Shown here: piece by piece, positions 1 to 9,762 of the stretch
Layout of the letters: each line of letters starts with the position of its first letter
Numbering within the stretch: the stretch's first letter is position 1
Source: Dickeya zeae NCPPB 2538
GTDB lineage: Bacteria; Pseudomonadota; Gammaproteobacteria; Enterobacterales; Enterobacteriaceae
Length of the DNA: 64,000 nt
Direction: 5' to 3'
NCBI RefSeq assembly: GCF_000406165.1
Contig: NZ_CM001977.1
Location: forward strand, 1,517,437 to 1,581,436
Position numbers and translations under genes: made by a program
The notes under the pieces: model-generated
The model's input: the letters and a program-made list of their open reading frames with translations, nothing else
Database searches by the model: none
What the model was told of the DNA's origin: nothing

Positions 1-2954
1 ACGCCCGGCTGTATCGTACCGGCGATCTGGTGCGTTACCAGGACGACGGTAACGTGCTGTTTATCGGGCGTAACGATCAACAGGTCAAGTTGCGTGGTTT
101 CCGTATTGAACTGGGCGAGATAGAAGCACGCCTGGCTGAACATCCGCACGTCGAGAAAGCCCTGGTGCTGGCGGTGGATAATGGCAGCGGCAAGCGTCTG
201 GTGGCTTACGTCGTAGGGGAAGGGCTAGCGGCAGCAGCATCGACATTCTCTGAATCAGCGGTGCAGGATTATCTTGGTCAACGCTTGCCTGATTACATGG
301 TGCCTTCACGGATTATTGCGCTGTCACAGTTCCCTCTGACAGCTAACGGAAAAGTGGATCGCAAAGCGCTGCCTGCGGTGGAGTTTAGCGATACCGCGGT
401 CTATCGGGCACCGCGTAATACGCGTGAAGCGGTGCTGTGCGAGCTGTATGCCGAATTGCTCCAGCAGCCGCAAATCGGCATTGACGATGACTTCTTTGCG
501 CTGGGTGGGCACTCCATTCTGGCTACCGGATTAATCGCCCGTATCCGTGGTCGACTGGGGATTGAGCTGCCGGTGCGGTTACTGTTTGAGAACCCGACGG
601 TCGAGAAACTGGCGAAACAGCTGGATGAGCACGTCAAAGTGCGCAAACCGTTGACCCGTGTGGAACCGCGACCGGATCCGTTGCCCATCTCTTACAGCCA
701 ACAGCTGATGTGGGTGGGGCATACTGTCCGTGGAGGTTCGTCACTCAATACACCGATTGTGGTCTCGCTTGAAGGCGAGCTGGATGTGGTCGCGTTAACG
801 GCCACGTTGTACGACCTGGTGGAACGGCATGAACCGCTGCGCACCCGGTTTGCGGTGGTGGACGGCCAGTCGGTTCAGGTCATCGAGCCCTTTGCTCAGG
901 TTCATCTCGATATCCCGTATACGCAAGTGGAAGCCGAGCAGGTACCCCAGGCGGTGTTTACGGCGATTACCTCGTTATTCGACCTGTCGAAAGATTTGCC
1001 GTTCCGTCCGTCAATACTGCGGGTTGGGCCGCAAAAACACATTCTGGTGATGCTATTTCACCATATTGCCTGTGACGCCTTTTCACTGGCACCGCTGACG
1101 CGGGATCTCACCCTGGCCTACAAGGCGCGTGTGGCCGGTCATGCACCGCAGTTTACGCCGCTGCCGGTGCAGTATGCCGACTATGCGGTGTGGCACCACG
1201 AGCTGCTCGGCGACCCCGATGATGCGAACAGCCTGTATGCGGAACAACTGGCGTACTGGAAAACCACCCTTGCCGGGGTACCGCAAACGCTGGCGCTGCC
1301 GCAAGACTACCCACGCCCGGCTAAACCCAGCTATCGTGGCGAACTGGTGCCGTTGCAGATCAATGTCGATTTGCACCAGCGGCTGAACGAGCTGGCTCGT
1401 GAGCGCAACATGACGCTGTCGATGGTATTGCAGGCGGCACTCGGCATCTATTACACCCAGCTTGGTGCAGGCACCGATATTCCGCTGGGTGCGATTTCAG
1501 CCGGTCGCAGCGATGAAGCGCTACATAACCTGGTGGGGTGCTTCCTGACGCAGTGGGTGATGCGTGTTGATACCTCCGGCGAACCCACCGTGAATGAGGT
1601 GCTCGCCCGGGTGCGCGCGCAGGCACTCAGTTCGTATGGGCATCAGGATATTCCTTACCTGAAACTGGTCAGTGAGTTGCTGCCGGAGCGCCCATTGTCT
1701 CACTACCCGCTGTACCAGACCATGATGATCTTGCAAAACGCCCCCTCGGAAACCCTCAACGTTCCTGGGTTGAAGGCGCGGCTTTATCCCGTGCACAGCG
1801 GGCACTCCAAGTGGGATCTCTACTTCACGCTGTATGAAGAATACAGCGAGACGGGGGAACCGTTGGGGCTGGCGGGCATTATGGAGTATGCCGTCGATCT
1901 GTTCCGTCGTGAAACCGCCGAGCGTATGGCTGCAGGTTATCTCGCGATGCTAGAGGCGGTAGTCGCCAATCCGAACGCGCCTATTCATCAGCTGGCGATG
2001 CCTGATCAGGCAAAACCGGTGGGGATGGCAGCGCGCGTGGGGGCATTACCGGTGGTGGGCATGGCGGCTGATGATTTCAAGCCACTTATCACCTTACAGA
2101 AGGGCGATAGCACCAGCATCCCGCTGTTTTGTGTGCCGGGGGCCGGGGCGAGCGTGACGGATTTCCTGCCTTTCATACAGGCGCTACCCCAACAGCAGAC
2201 GGTCTATGGGTTAATGCCGAAAGGAGGGGATGGCGCCAGTGAACCGGATCCCTCGGTCGAAGCGGCAGCGTTGCGTAACCTGATGGCGCTTCATCAGGCC
2301 GGTCTCGGTGAGAAGACGCCGATTCATCTGCTGGGTCACTCTTTTGGTGGACAGGTGGCGTTCGACATGGCGAGTCGGCTGGAAGCACAAGGCGGTGTGG
2401 TGGCGTCGTTGACGATCATCGACTCCGAAGCCCCCTTGGGCCACAAAGCATCATCAGTGACACCGAGCAGGGCCGAATGTATGCGTGAGTATGTTGAGAG
2501 TATCGGGTTCACGCTGGAGATGCCGTTGGAAATAGACGAATCGCTTTATGCCCGTCATGACATTGAGCAGATGTTGTCGGCCGTACATCAGCACCTGAGT
2601 CGTGCAGGGAAGATCCCGGCCAACTCGTCTGCCCGGCTACTGCAAGGTCCGTGGCAAACCTTTTATGCCGCCAGACAAACGCAGTACCGCCCAGGCGCGC
2701 GTTACCACGGTCCGGTGAACCTGATTCAGGTCCGTGACCCTTGGAAACAGCCTGATGCGGACTACCAGCGTCGACAGGACGATGCGGCAGGATGGGCCTA
2801 CTGGATAGACAAACTGGAAACCATCGCCGGGCCAGCGCAGCACTTTACGGTGTTGAAGGCGCCACATGTGACTGAGCTGGCGCGCGTGTGGCTCCAGTTT
2901 GCGCAGTCTGTGCAGGCCGATAGCGCCAATACTGCTGCGGTGAACGGCGGGTAA
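1..2954 (+). CDS. Non-ribosomal peptide synthetase, C-terminal part (A-PCP-C-TE), 5' end outside window
   Basis: The reading frame is open from the first bases, so this is the 3' part of a larger gene. Counting from the codon at position 30, residues 1-115 are the end of an adenylation domain (core motifs TGDLVRY, GRNDQQVKLRG and NGKVDRK). A carrier protein follows with LGGHSI, Ser162 being the phosphopantetheine site. A condensation domain spans about 215-650 with HHIACDA at 344-350; the usual final Gly of HHxxxDG is Ala, but both His and the Asp are present. A type I thioesterase (about 690-960) carries GHSFGG with nucleophile Ser771. The C domain runs straight into the TE with no last A-PCP pair, an uncommon ending. 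The product is unknown. Tailoring genes follow on the same strand. Confidence 0.93.
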   Translation, partial: ARLYRTGDLVRYQDDGNVLFIGRNDQQVKLRGFRIELGEIEARLAEHPHVEKALVLAVDNGSGKRLVAYVVGEGLAAAASTFSESAVQDYLGQRLPDYMVPSRIIALSQFPLTANGKVDRKALPAVEFSDTAVYRAPRNTREAVLCELYAELLQQPQIGIDDDFFALGGHSILATGLIARIRGRLGIELPVRLLFENPTVEKLAKQLDEHVKVRKPLTRVEPRPDPLPISYSQQLMWVGHTVRGGSSLNTPIVVSLEGELDVVALTATLYDLVERHEPLRTRFAVVDGQSVQVIEPFAQVHLDIPYTQVEAEQVPQAVFTAITSLFDLSKDLPFRPSILRVGPQKHILVMLFHHIACDAFSLAPLTRDLTLAYKARVAGHAPQFTPLPVQYADYAVWHHELLGDPDDANSLYAEQLAYWKTTLAGVPQTLALPQDYPRPAKPSYRGELVPLQINVDLHQRLNELARERNMTLSMVLQAALGIYYTQLGAGTDIPLGAISAGRSDEALHNLVGCFLTQWVMRVDTSGEPTVNEVLARVRAQALSSYGHQDIPYLKLVSELLPERPLSHYPLYQTMMILQNAPSETLNVPGLKARLYPVHSGHSKWDLYFTLYEEYSETGEPLGLAGIMEYAVDLFRRETAERMAAGYLAMLEAVVANPNAPIHQLAMPDQAKPVGMAARVGALPVVGMAADDFKPLITLQKGDSTSIPLFCVPGAGASVTDFLPFIQALPQQQTVYGLMPKGGDGASEPDPSVEAAALRNLMALHQAGLGEKTPIHLLGHSFGGQVAFDMASRLEAQGGVVASLTIIDSEAPLGHKASSVTPSRAECMREYVESIGFTLEMPLEIDESLYARHDIEQMLSAVHQHLSRAGKIPANSSARLLQGPWQTFYAARQTQYRPGARYHGPVNLIQVRDPWKQPDADYQRRQDDAAGWAYWIDKLETIAGPAQHFTVLKAPHVTELARVWLQFAQSVQADSANTAAVNGG

Positions 2955-3089
2955 ACGCATAGCGGGACTCGTCCCCGGGTTGCCGAAGGAGCAGGGTTGG
3001 CGCCTTCGGCAGCCTGGCGCTATCGCGCCGTCGATGAGGACGTGGATGGTGCGGTTGTACGCTTACAACAATCTAATGAGTGGATGAAA

Positions 3090-4370
3090 ATGACGAAACA
3101 ATTACAGGATGTGGTTGAGGATGTGAATGCGATCCCATTGGATAAAATTAATCCAGCACGTCGGGATCGCTTTGTAAATGGAACGGAACTGGCGGTGTTT
3201 GAGCGTCTGCGGCGCGAAGACCCGGTACATTTCACGCCGGAAAGCGAGTTTGGGCCTTACTGGTCGGTCACCCTGTGGGATGACATCCGCACGGTAGGCA
3301 GCAATCATCGCGATTTCACTTCCACGCAGAATATCGATCTGAAAACGCTCGAAGAGAAAGACAGACTGGAAACCGCGCTGCAAGCACTGGGTCACGAGCG
3401 TCGCAAGAACGTGGGTTTCATTACGATGGACCCTCCTGAGCACACCAAACACCGCAAGGCAGTGACCCCGGCGGTAGCGCCCTCCAGCCTGTCGAAAATG
3501 GCACCGGTAATGCGCGAACGCGCCGGCATGATTCTCGATAACCTGCCGATTGGCGAACCCTTTGACTGGGTGGACAGGGTCTCTAAAGAAATGACGGCCA
3601 CCGTACTGGCAACGCTGCTCGATTTCCCTTTTGAAGATCGCCGTAAACTGACCTATTGGTCTGACGTGCTGATGTTCGAACCGGGACATGGCCCGGTGAC
3701 CAGTTGGGAGCAAAAAGCGGAAGAAACGGTGAAGTGTTATCAGGTGTTTGAAGAACTGTGGGAAAAACGCCGTAATGCACCGCCCAGTTACGACCTGATT
3801 TCCGTATTGGCGCATCATCCCGACACCCGCGATATGACCCTGGAGCAGTACCGCGGCACCATCGTGCTGCTGATTATCGGTGGTAACGATACGACGCGTA
3901 ATACCATTTCAAGCAGCCTGTACCTGCTGAATAAATACCCGCAGGAGTTTGCCAAGCTCAAGGCCGACCCCAAACTGGTGATGCCGATGGTGTCGGAAAC
4001 GCTGCGTTTTTACCCGCCGGTCAATTTTATGAGCCGTGTGGCTAACCGTGACGTTGAGCTTAATGGCAAAACCATCAAAGCAGGCGACCGCGTGGTGATG
4101 TGGTATGCGTCCGGTAACCGTGATGGCTCGGTGATTGATGAGCCGGATGTTTTCAATATCGACCGTGAACGCTCACGCCGACACCTCTCCTTTGGCGTAG
4201 GTATTCATACCTGCATCGGTAGCCGACTGGCCGAAATGCAACTGACGATTTTCTGGGAAGAGATTCTCAAGCGTTTTTCCAGAATAGAGGTGCTGGAAGA
4301 GCCTGAGCGCAATTACTCAAACTTTTTACATGGTTTTGAGAATCTGAACGTCATTATCCACAAAGACTGA
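3090..4370 (+). CDS. Cytochrome P450 (cluster tailoring monooxygenase)
   Basis: A soluble bacterial class P450 of about 426 residues. Visible signatures are the I-helix GGNDTTRN, the ExxR motif in SETLRFYPP, and the heme loop FGVGIHTCIG, whose Cys375 is the thiolate ligand. No membrane anchor is seen, so it is cytosolic and needs ferredoxin or ferredoxin-reductase partners, none of which is encoded nearby. The frame is open further upstream. ATG 3090 is preferred because a GAG purine patch lies about 7 bases upstream; ATG 3084 is the alternative. It starts 135 bases after the NRPS stop on the same strand, so it probably hydroxylates or oxidises the assembled product or a carrier-bound intermediate (inference). 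Confidence 0.92.
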   Translation: MTKQLQDVVEDVNAIPLDKINPARRDRFVNGTELAVFERLRREDPVHFTPESEFGPYWSVTLWDDIRTVGSNHRDFTSTQNIDLKTLEEKDRLETALQALGHERRKNVGFITMDPPEHTKHRKAVTPAVAPSSLSKMAPVMRERAGMILDNLPIGEPFDWVDRVSKEMTATVLATLLDFPFEDRRKLTYWSDVLMFEPGHGPVTSWEQKAEETVKCYQVFEELWEKRRNAPPSYDLISVLAHHPDTRDMTLEQYRGTIVLLIIGGNDTTRNTISSSLYLLNKYPQEFAKLKADPKLVMPMVSETLRFYPPVNFMSRVANRDVELNGKTIKAGDRVVMWYASGNRDGSVIDEPDVFNIDRERSRRHLSFGVGIHTCIGSRLAEMQLTIFWEEILKRFSRIEVLEEPERNYSNFLHGFENLNVIIHKD

Positions 4371-4430
4371 GTATCCGAGGCAATAAGTGGAACGAGTGCT
4401 GAAATATTACGATTGCGAGGTGTGCAATAG

Positions 4431-5696
4431 ATGAAAATATCTATTTTTACCGCCGGCTCAATGGGAGATATACGGCCGTTTATCGTTCTGGGTAAAGCAC
4501 TTCAGCAGATGGGGCACGAGTGCTCCATCATGTCGGGGGAACGAAATGAGAAAATCGTTACCGATGAAGGACTGGGATATCACACATGGAGTCTCGATCT
4601 CCCAGAGGCCAGAAAGATTGAACAAGAACTGATGGATGGCGAATCGTCGTATAAGAACGCGAAAAAAATGTCGGGGGTCGTTGACCAACTGATGTCGCTG
4701 TGGGTTGAGCAGGCTATCAAGGCTGCCAGTCATAGTCGCCTGATTATCGCGGCTAATCAGGCGGTACCGTTGGCCATCTCCATCGGTGAGAAACTCGATA
4801 TTCCTGTCGTGACCGTTTACTTCGCGCCATTGACGCCATCGCGTTCTATTCCGCCGTTTTTCCTGAAAAAAATAATCAGGTTGCCGGGGCCGATTAATCT
4901 CGCGGTATGGAAGTTGCTGCGCATCATTATGTGGCGTTTTGTGGCGAAGTCTTTTAGTGCCTGTCGCTCCCGTCTTGGTCTGCCGACGTGGAGCTGGTTT
5001 GGCCCCTGGTCTGATAAAAGCAACCGAACCAGAAAAATTATCTATGCGTTTAGCCCACATGTGGTGCCACGGCCGCCAGAATGGCCAGAGGATATCGTTA
5101 AGATAACCGGCAGTTGGTTTGGCGATATTCAGTCCATGGCGTCGGTATCGCCGACGCTGGAGCAGTTTATCGCCGAGGGCGCGCCGCCGGTCTATATCGG
5201 GTTTGGCAGTATGAACAGTACCGATCCCGAAGGGCTGACAAAGAAAATTATCAATGTCATTAAACGGTTAGGCGTGCGGGCCGTCATTATGAGCGGTGGC
5301 GGGGCTATCAAAACGGACGTGATTGCCGCGGCTAATCTGCCAGGGGTTATTTGTGTCGAGCACGTATCGCATGAATGGTTATTCCCAAGGGTGAAAACCG
5401 TTTTCCATCACGGCGGCAGTGGGACGGTGGCGGCGGCGCTAAAAGCGGGAACGCCTCAGGTGATTATGCCGTTTATTTACGACCAGTTTTATTGGGCGTG
5501 GCGGCTGGAGGCGCTGGGAAGCAGTGGCGGCAGCCTTGACCTGAAACGTTCTGGCGAAGATGACATAGAACAGGCGCTTAACCGGAGTTTTTCTTCTGCC
5601 GTGAGGGAGCGAGCCAGAGCACTGGGACAACAAATTCGCCAGGAGCGTGGGGTAGAGAACACGATATCCGAATTGCAGTGCTGGGGGTTACTGTGA
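4431..5696 (+). CDS. GT1-family glycosyltransferase (macrolide/antibiotic type)
   Basis: A 421-residue GT-B fold glycosyltransferase of the UDP-glucuronosyl/antibiotic family. The N-terminus reads MKISIFTAGSMGDIRPFIVL, the acceptor-domain start typical of this family. The C-terminal donor-binding signature is HHGGSGTVAAALKAGTPQV followed by IYDQFYWAWRLEALG, including the Asp-Gln pair that contacts the sugar. It lies between the P450 and the MBL-fold gene on the same strand, 60 bases after the P450. The likely role is adding a hexose to the NRPS-derived product, or masking it for self-protection before export by the MATE protein downstream. No sugar-biosynthesis genes are in the window, so a common NDP-sugar is likely the donor (inference). 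Confidence 0.9.
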   Translation: MKISIFTAGSMGDIRPFIVLGKALQQMGHECSIMSGERNEKIVTDEGLGYHTWSLDLPEARKIEQELMDGESSYKNAKKMSGVVDQLMSLWVEQAIKAASHSRLIIAANQAVPLAISIGEKLDIPVVTVYFAPLTPSRSIPPFFLKKIIRLPGPINLAVWKLLRIIMWRFVAKSFSACRSRLGLPTWSWFGPWSDKSNRTRKIIYAFSPHVVPRPPEWPEDIVKITGSWFGDIQSMASVSPTLEQFIAEGAPPVYIGFGSMNSTDPEGLTKKIINVIKRLGVRAVIMSGGGAIKTDVIAAANLPGVICVEHVSHEWLFPRVKTVFHHGGSGTVAAALKAGTPQVIMPFIYDQFYWAWRLEALGSSGGSLDLKRSGEDDIEQALNRSFSSAVRERARALGQQIRQERGVENTISELQCWGLL

Positions 5697-5769
5697 CATA
5701 GCGAGGTCAGGTGGTGATTGCGGAGCAACAAGGGATGGACTTTGCCATTGATGGTGTGGAGTAAACGCT

Positions 5770-6489
5770 ATGTGGTTAGAAAATAAGGGGCTGTCATCAG
5801 CGTATTCGATGTCATCAGCCGATATGGCGGTAACGACGATAAAGGTGCGCCGCGGTCACTTTATTAATAATAACTATATGGTGCTTAATCGCTGCACTGG
5901 GCAGGCGTTGCTGGTTGATCCGGCATGGGAAATAGACCGACTGGAAACCGCGCTGAGTAATGCCAATGCGCAACTGGCGGGAATATTGATAACCCATGCT
6001 CATCCTGACCATACTGATCTCGCTGGATACCTGGCTGATAAACATGGCTGCCCGGTATGGTTGTCACGCAAGGAGGCGGAGTGTTCCGGTTTCACGACGC
6101 CTGCGGCACGTTTGTTTGATGAACAGGCCTGGCATGTCGCGGGAATGCTGGTTCGCCCGATAATAACACCGGGTCATACGCCAGGGAGTGTCTGTTATTG
6201 GATAGGCCAGCATCTCTTTACCGGGGACACGCTGTTTATTGAAGGGTGCGGGCTGTGTGCCAGTCATGATGATGCGGCACACTTATTTTCGAGTCTTGAA
6301 CGCCTGAAGGCTATTTTACCTGGAACGGTTCGTATTTATCCTGGACACAGTTATAGGTATCCACCTGGTTTAACGTTTGAAGAGATATTTCGTTATAACG
6401 TTTATTTGTCTTTTGATAATCAGGAGTCGTTTACAAACTTTCGTATGAGGAAAGGCCAAAATAGATCGGCATGGATGGCTTTTTCATAG
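5770..6489 (+). CDS. Metallo-beta-lactamase-fold hydrolase
   Basis: A 239-residue protein with the MBL zinc motifs THAHPDHTD (HxHxDH), PGHTPGSVCYW and TGDTLFIEGCG, and a late PGHS. The order and spacing match glyoxalase II/PksB-like hydrolases. Such genes recur in polyketide and peptide clusters, where they are thought to hydrolyse thioesters or have an editing role. ATG 5770 has GGAG eight bases upstream and is preferred over internal ATGs at 5809 and 5824; the roughly 18 residues before the conserved fold are low-complexity. It is cytosolic with no signal peptide and shares strand and spacing with its neighbours, so it probably belongs to the same transcript. The substrate is unknown. Confidence 0.88.
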   Translation: MWLENKGLSSAYSMSSADMAVTTIKVRRGHFINNNYMVLNRCTGQALLVDPAWEIDRLETALSNANAQLAGILITHAHPDHTDLAGYLADKHGCPVWLSRKEAECSGFTTPAARLFDEQAWHVAGMLVRPIITPGHTPGSVCYWIGQHLFTGDTLFIEGCGLCASHDDAAHLFSSLERLKAILPGTVRIYPGHSYRYPPGLTFEEIFRYNVYLSFDNQESFTNFRMRKGQNRSAWMAFS

Positions 6490-6667
6490 AAAGGTAACAC
6501 CCGATGTCGCTCGGATTTCATGAAGAAAAATATTCTGAAATTTGACGACGATGGATAGATATCTCTTATTTTCACCGATGGTTGCTTATAGGGCATGCAG
6601 TGTATAGGAATGCTTCGCTGTTAGCATCCGGCGGATATGTTCATGTCAGGAAGGGAGGCTCGTGAAT

Positions 6668-7210
6668 ATGCAAGATGAAAACTACTCAAGCGATTATGTC
6701 AATTCGGCAGACGCATACTCAATAGAGAATGATATAGGGGATACGGCGTTACCAAAACTGTATATGGATGACCTTAAGGTCGGCCAGGTTTTTTATAGTT
6801 CGGAATATTATGTCAGCGCCGAAGAAATCATAGAGTTTTCAAATCGGTATGATCCGCAACCTTTTCATATGGACGATAAACTGGCAAAAGACTCTATCTT
6901 CAGGGGGCTGGCGGCCAGCGGCTGGCATACGGTGAGTATTACCATGAATCTGCTGGTGAAGTGTTTACCGCTGGCTCATGGCATCATCGGCAAAGGGGTG
7001 GAAAATATTACCTGGTTTCGGCCTACCCGGCCGGGTGATCTATTGCGAATAAAAGCAAAGATTACGGGTATCGATATTTCCCCCGGCAGGCCAGACAGAG
7101 CCATGATGAGTGTTCACATTTTTACGATAGGTCAGGACAATAAAATACGCCAGGAGTTAATCGGTAAGCTCCTTATCTTTAAGGGAGGCGCTGTATCGAA
7201 GGCGACATAA
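6668..7210 (+). CDS. MaoC-like (R)-hydratase/dehydratase
   Basis: A 180-residue single hot-dog-fold protein. The hydratase-2 active-site signature is visible as YDPQPFHMD (catalytic Asp and His), followed by GLAASGWHT, the oxyanion segment of MaoC-like enzymes. Members hydrate or dehydrate 2-enoyl/3-hydroxyacyl thioesters. ATG 6668 is chosen because GGGAGG at 6653-6658 then has a 9-base spacing; a GTG at 6662 is closer and less likely. It lies in the tailoring run after the MBL gene, separated by about 180 bases without a clear gene. It may form or remove a double bond in an acyl chain or amino-acid-derived unit of the product (inference). Confidence 0.85.
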   Translation: MQDENYSSDYVNSADAYSIENDIGDTALPKLYMDDLKVGQVFYSSEYYVSAEEIIEFSNRYDPQPFHMDDKLAKDSIFRGLAASGWHTVSITMNLLVKCLPLAHGIIGKGVENITWFRPTRPGDLLRIKAKITGIDISPGRPDRAMMSVHIFTIGQDNKIRQELIGKLLIFKGGAVSKAT

Positions 7211-7311
7211 CATGCTACTGCAATGAAATAGCGTGATGAGAAAACTCATCGGTGTTTGCTGTTTACATGACGGTCAGTTACCCATTACTACGGACATGAA
7301 GGGATCAACTC

Positions 7312-8727
7312 TTGTCACCTGAAATCGCTAATGAAAAATCAAATGCCTTATTACAAGGTTCGATATTGCGCTCACTGGCTAAAATAGGTGTGCCGGTTAT
7401 TTTGGCCAATCTTTTACAGTCAGGATACATCATGATTGATGCATTCTGGGTCGGGCGTTTGGGTGACAAAGCCGTGGCGGCGATATCGGTGAGTCAGCCC
7501 ATCATCTTTCTGGCATTTGCTTTAGGTATTGGTTTGAGTGTGGCGGGCACGACACTGGTGGCACAGTGTATCGGCGCTCGCTTATATCAACAGGCAAACG
7601 ATATTGCCGCCCAGGTGTTTACGCTGTCGATACTGTTTTCAATACCTATTGCGGTGGCGGGGTATTTCCTCGCCCCCTGGATGTTACACGCGCTGGGTAC
7701 GCAGAATGAAGTGTTCCCCTACGCGCTCAGTTTTCTGCGCGTCATCATCAGCGGCATTATATTTACCTTTGGCTTTTCCATGTTGCAGTCGTTGATGAGA
7801 GGCGCTGGCGAGGTGCGTATCCCATTATTGATTACACTGGGTACGCTGATTCTCAACGCCATCATGGATCCGCTATTGATCTTCGGGTACGGCATTATTC
7901 CTGCCTTTGGCGTAGCCGGGGCGGCGATCGCCACGCTGATTAATCAGGGCATTGCGATGATAGCGGGGTTATTGGTATTACGCTTTGGTCGCGTGGGTCT
8001 TAAGATCTATTTTCGTGCGATGAGACCCAAAGTGGAGATGGTGAAATCCGTCGTTCGCTTAGGGATGCCCGCGTCCATTGAACTCTGCGCGCACGCCCTG
8101 GGCGCGAGTGGCATGATGACACTGGTTACCGGGTTGGGCACCGACGTAACCGCGGCGTACGGTGTGGTGATTAATATCAATGCGTTGGTGATTGTGCCAG
8201 CGATAGGGATGTCAATCGCCACCGCGACGCTGGTAGGACAAAATGTCGGAGCCGGACAATCTGAACGTGCGCGGGCGATTGGCCGACTCAGTGGCGCGAT
8301 TTCTTTTCTGATACTGACCGCCATTGGCCTGATAGGGGTCGTATTTAGCCCTTATATTATTGGTACCTTTGCCCCCGACCAGCCGATGGTGATTGCTCAC
8401 GGAACGCATTTCTTCCACCTGATCGCCCCCAGTTATGGGCTAATTGGGTTACAAATGGCGTTAAACGGCGCTTTTCGCGCAACAGGGCGTACCATGACGA
8501 CAATGGTGCTGGCGTTGGTTTCTCAGTGGCTGATTCAAATCCCGCTGGCGTGGGGATTATCCCACTATACGTCGCTTGGCGTGTCCGGTTTGTGGTGGGC
8601 ATTTCCCATTACAAACCTGCTCATGGCGGGGCTGACGATAATGTTCTTTGAGCGAATTGACTGGCAACGCTCAACGTTAACACATTCACTGGGGGCGTCT
8701 TCAGAGAAGCAACCCGATACCGTCTGA
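7312..8727 (+). CDS. MATE-family multidrug/toxin exporter
   Basis: A 471-residue polytopic protein with about twelve hydrophobic segments in two MatE repeats, for example starting at SLAKIGVPVILANLLQSGY. MATE proteins export compounds using Na+ or H+ gradients. There is no ATG near the required N-terminus. TTG 7312 is used, with AAGGG at 7299-7303 as ribosome binding site, 8 bases away. It is the last gene of the cluster before a terminator-like hairpin and probably exports the NRPS product and gives self-resistance (inference from position). Confidence 0.9.
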   Translation: MSPEIANEKSNALLQGSILRSLAKIGVPVILANLLQSGYIMIDAFWVGRLGDKAVAAISVSQPIIFLAFALGIGLSVAGTTLVAQCIGARLYQQANDIAAQVFTLSILFSIPIAVAGYFLAPWMLHALGTQNEVFPYALSFLRVIISGIIFTFGFSMLQSLMRGAGEVRIPLLITLGTLILNAIMDPLLIFGYGIIPAFGVAGAAIATLINQGIAMIAGLLVLRFGRVGLKIYFRAMRPKVEMVKSVVRLGMPASIELCAHALGASGMMTLVTGLGTDVTAAYGVVININALVIVPAIGMSIATATLVGQNVGAGQSERARAIGRLSGAISFLILTAIGLIGVVFSPYIIGTFAPDQPMVIAHGTHFFHLIAPSYGLIGLQMALNGAFRATGRTMTTMVLALVSQWLIQIPLAWGLSHYTSLGVSGLWWAFPITNLLMAGLTIMFFERIDWQRSTLTHSLGASSEKQPDTV

Positions 8728-8753
8728 TAGCCAAAGAGCATACTGTGTGTCAT

Positions 8754-8792
8754 GCCCGGCTGGTGTGAAAATACCTGCCGGGCTGATTTTTT
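8754..8792 (+). terminator. Rho-independent terminator after the biosynthetic cluster
   Basis: GCCCGGC (8754-8760) pairs with GCCGGGC (8777-8783) around a 16-base loop, and a run of T follows. It lies 27 bases past the MATE stop codon and would end the cluster transcript. Confidence 0.7.
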
Positions 8793-8975
8793 GTGGCGGT
8801 ACCTTTTGTGGCAGTCTGGCTGGACGGTCACGTCGTGTTGTTGTCACTGCATCTGGTATGTATCGATTATTTAGATGGGTTTAATCTAGAAATATTGGCT
8901 ACCGCTATGATAGAGGCCGGCTTATCTTCCAGTTTGTAGACCAACACGTTTTTTACTCTACTCTGGATAGCGCGA

Positions 8976-9578
8976 ATGAAATTACTTCACATCGACTCAA
9001 GCTTACATATTGACGATTCTGTCAGTAAAACACTATCGGCTCATATTGTGACAACGTTGCAAAGCCGCTATACCCCTGTACAGGTCACTCGTCTGGACTT
9101 GGCCGTATCACCACTTGACCATCTAACGCAGCGGCATCTCGATATCGCGCAGGAAGGGACAATATCCGACGGCATGAAAGCGGATTTGGCAGCGGGAATA
9201 ACGGCGCTGGAGGATTTTTTGGCGGCTGACATTGTAGTGATTGGTGCGCCTATGTATAACTTCGGCATCTCCTCTCAATTAAAAGCGTGGATTGACCGCA
9301 TCACTGTTGCAGGGAAAACATTTCAATATGGCAACGGCCCGACAGGTTTGTGTCATGGAAAAAAAGTGATTATTGCCTCATCTCGTGGCGGTATTTTTAG
9401 TGAAGGTTCACCGATTGCTTTTCTTGACCATCAGGAAACGTATTTGAAGGCGTTATTCGGTTTTCTGGGTATTAGCGATATTACCTTTATTCGTGCAGAA
9501 GGCGTCGCAATGGGGGCGGATGGGCGTAGCACCGCGCTAACACAGGCAGAGAAAGAGATTGCCATGCTCACCGTATGA
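8976..9578 (+). CDS. FMN-dependent NADH-azoreductase (AzoR family)
   Basis: A 200-residue flavodoxin-like protein, the usual length of AzoR. It starts with [10 protein letters not shown] and carries the family blocks [19 protein letters not shown] and the FMN-loop region ASSRGGIF. Such enzymes reduce azo dyes and quinones by two-electron transfer from NADH in the cytosol. It stands alone, with its own upstream region of about 250 bases after the previous terminator, and is followed on the same strand by an SDR gene 184 bases away. No dedicated regulator is adjacent. It is probably a quinone-detoxification paralogue rather than the housekeeping azoR (inference). Confidence 0.88.
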   Translation: MKLLHIDSSLHIDDSVSKTLSAHIVTTLQSRYTPVQVTRLDLAVSPLDHLTQRHLDIAQEGTISDGMKADLAAGITALEDFLAADIVVIGAPMYNFGISSQLKAWIDRITVAGKTFQYGNGPTGLCHGKKVIIASSRGGIFSEGSPIAFLDHQETYLKALFGFLGISDITFIRAEGVAMGADGRSTALTQAEKEIAMLTV

Positions 9579-9762
9579 TAATCATCAATGTTATTGATGA
9601 CGCCAGTTCATCTATGTATTTATCAGTAATTTCCCTCAATCAAAATAAGTCGATTGGAATAGGGCTCTCTATAAAAATCGGTTCACCTCATTGCTGTGAT
9701 TATTGGGCTGAACGTTGTTTATGGATTCCGATTTAAATCAAAAAATATCAGGTGATAAACAA

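Noticed and set aside
1129..1386. Open frames opposite or out of frame within the NRPS, RND and SDR genes
   Set aside because: They are by-products of GC-rich coding sequence: no binding sites, no recognised domains, and Arg/Pro/Ser-biased composition.
5697..5763. A vestigial C-terminal extension of the glycosyltransferase or a tiny gene
   Set aside because: The in-frame stop at 5694-5696 gives a normal-length GT1 protein and the following bases show no start or domain.
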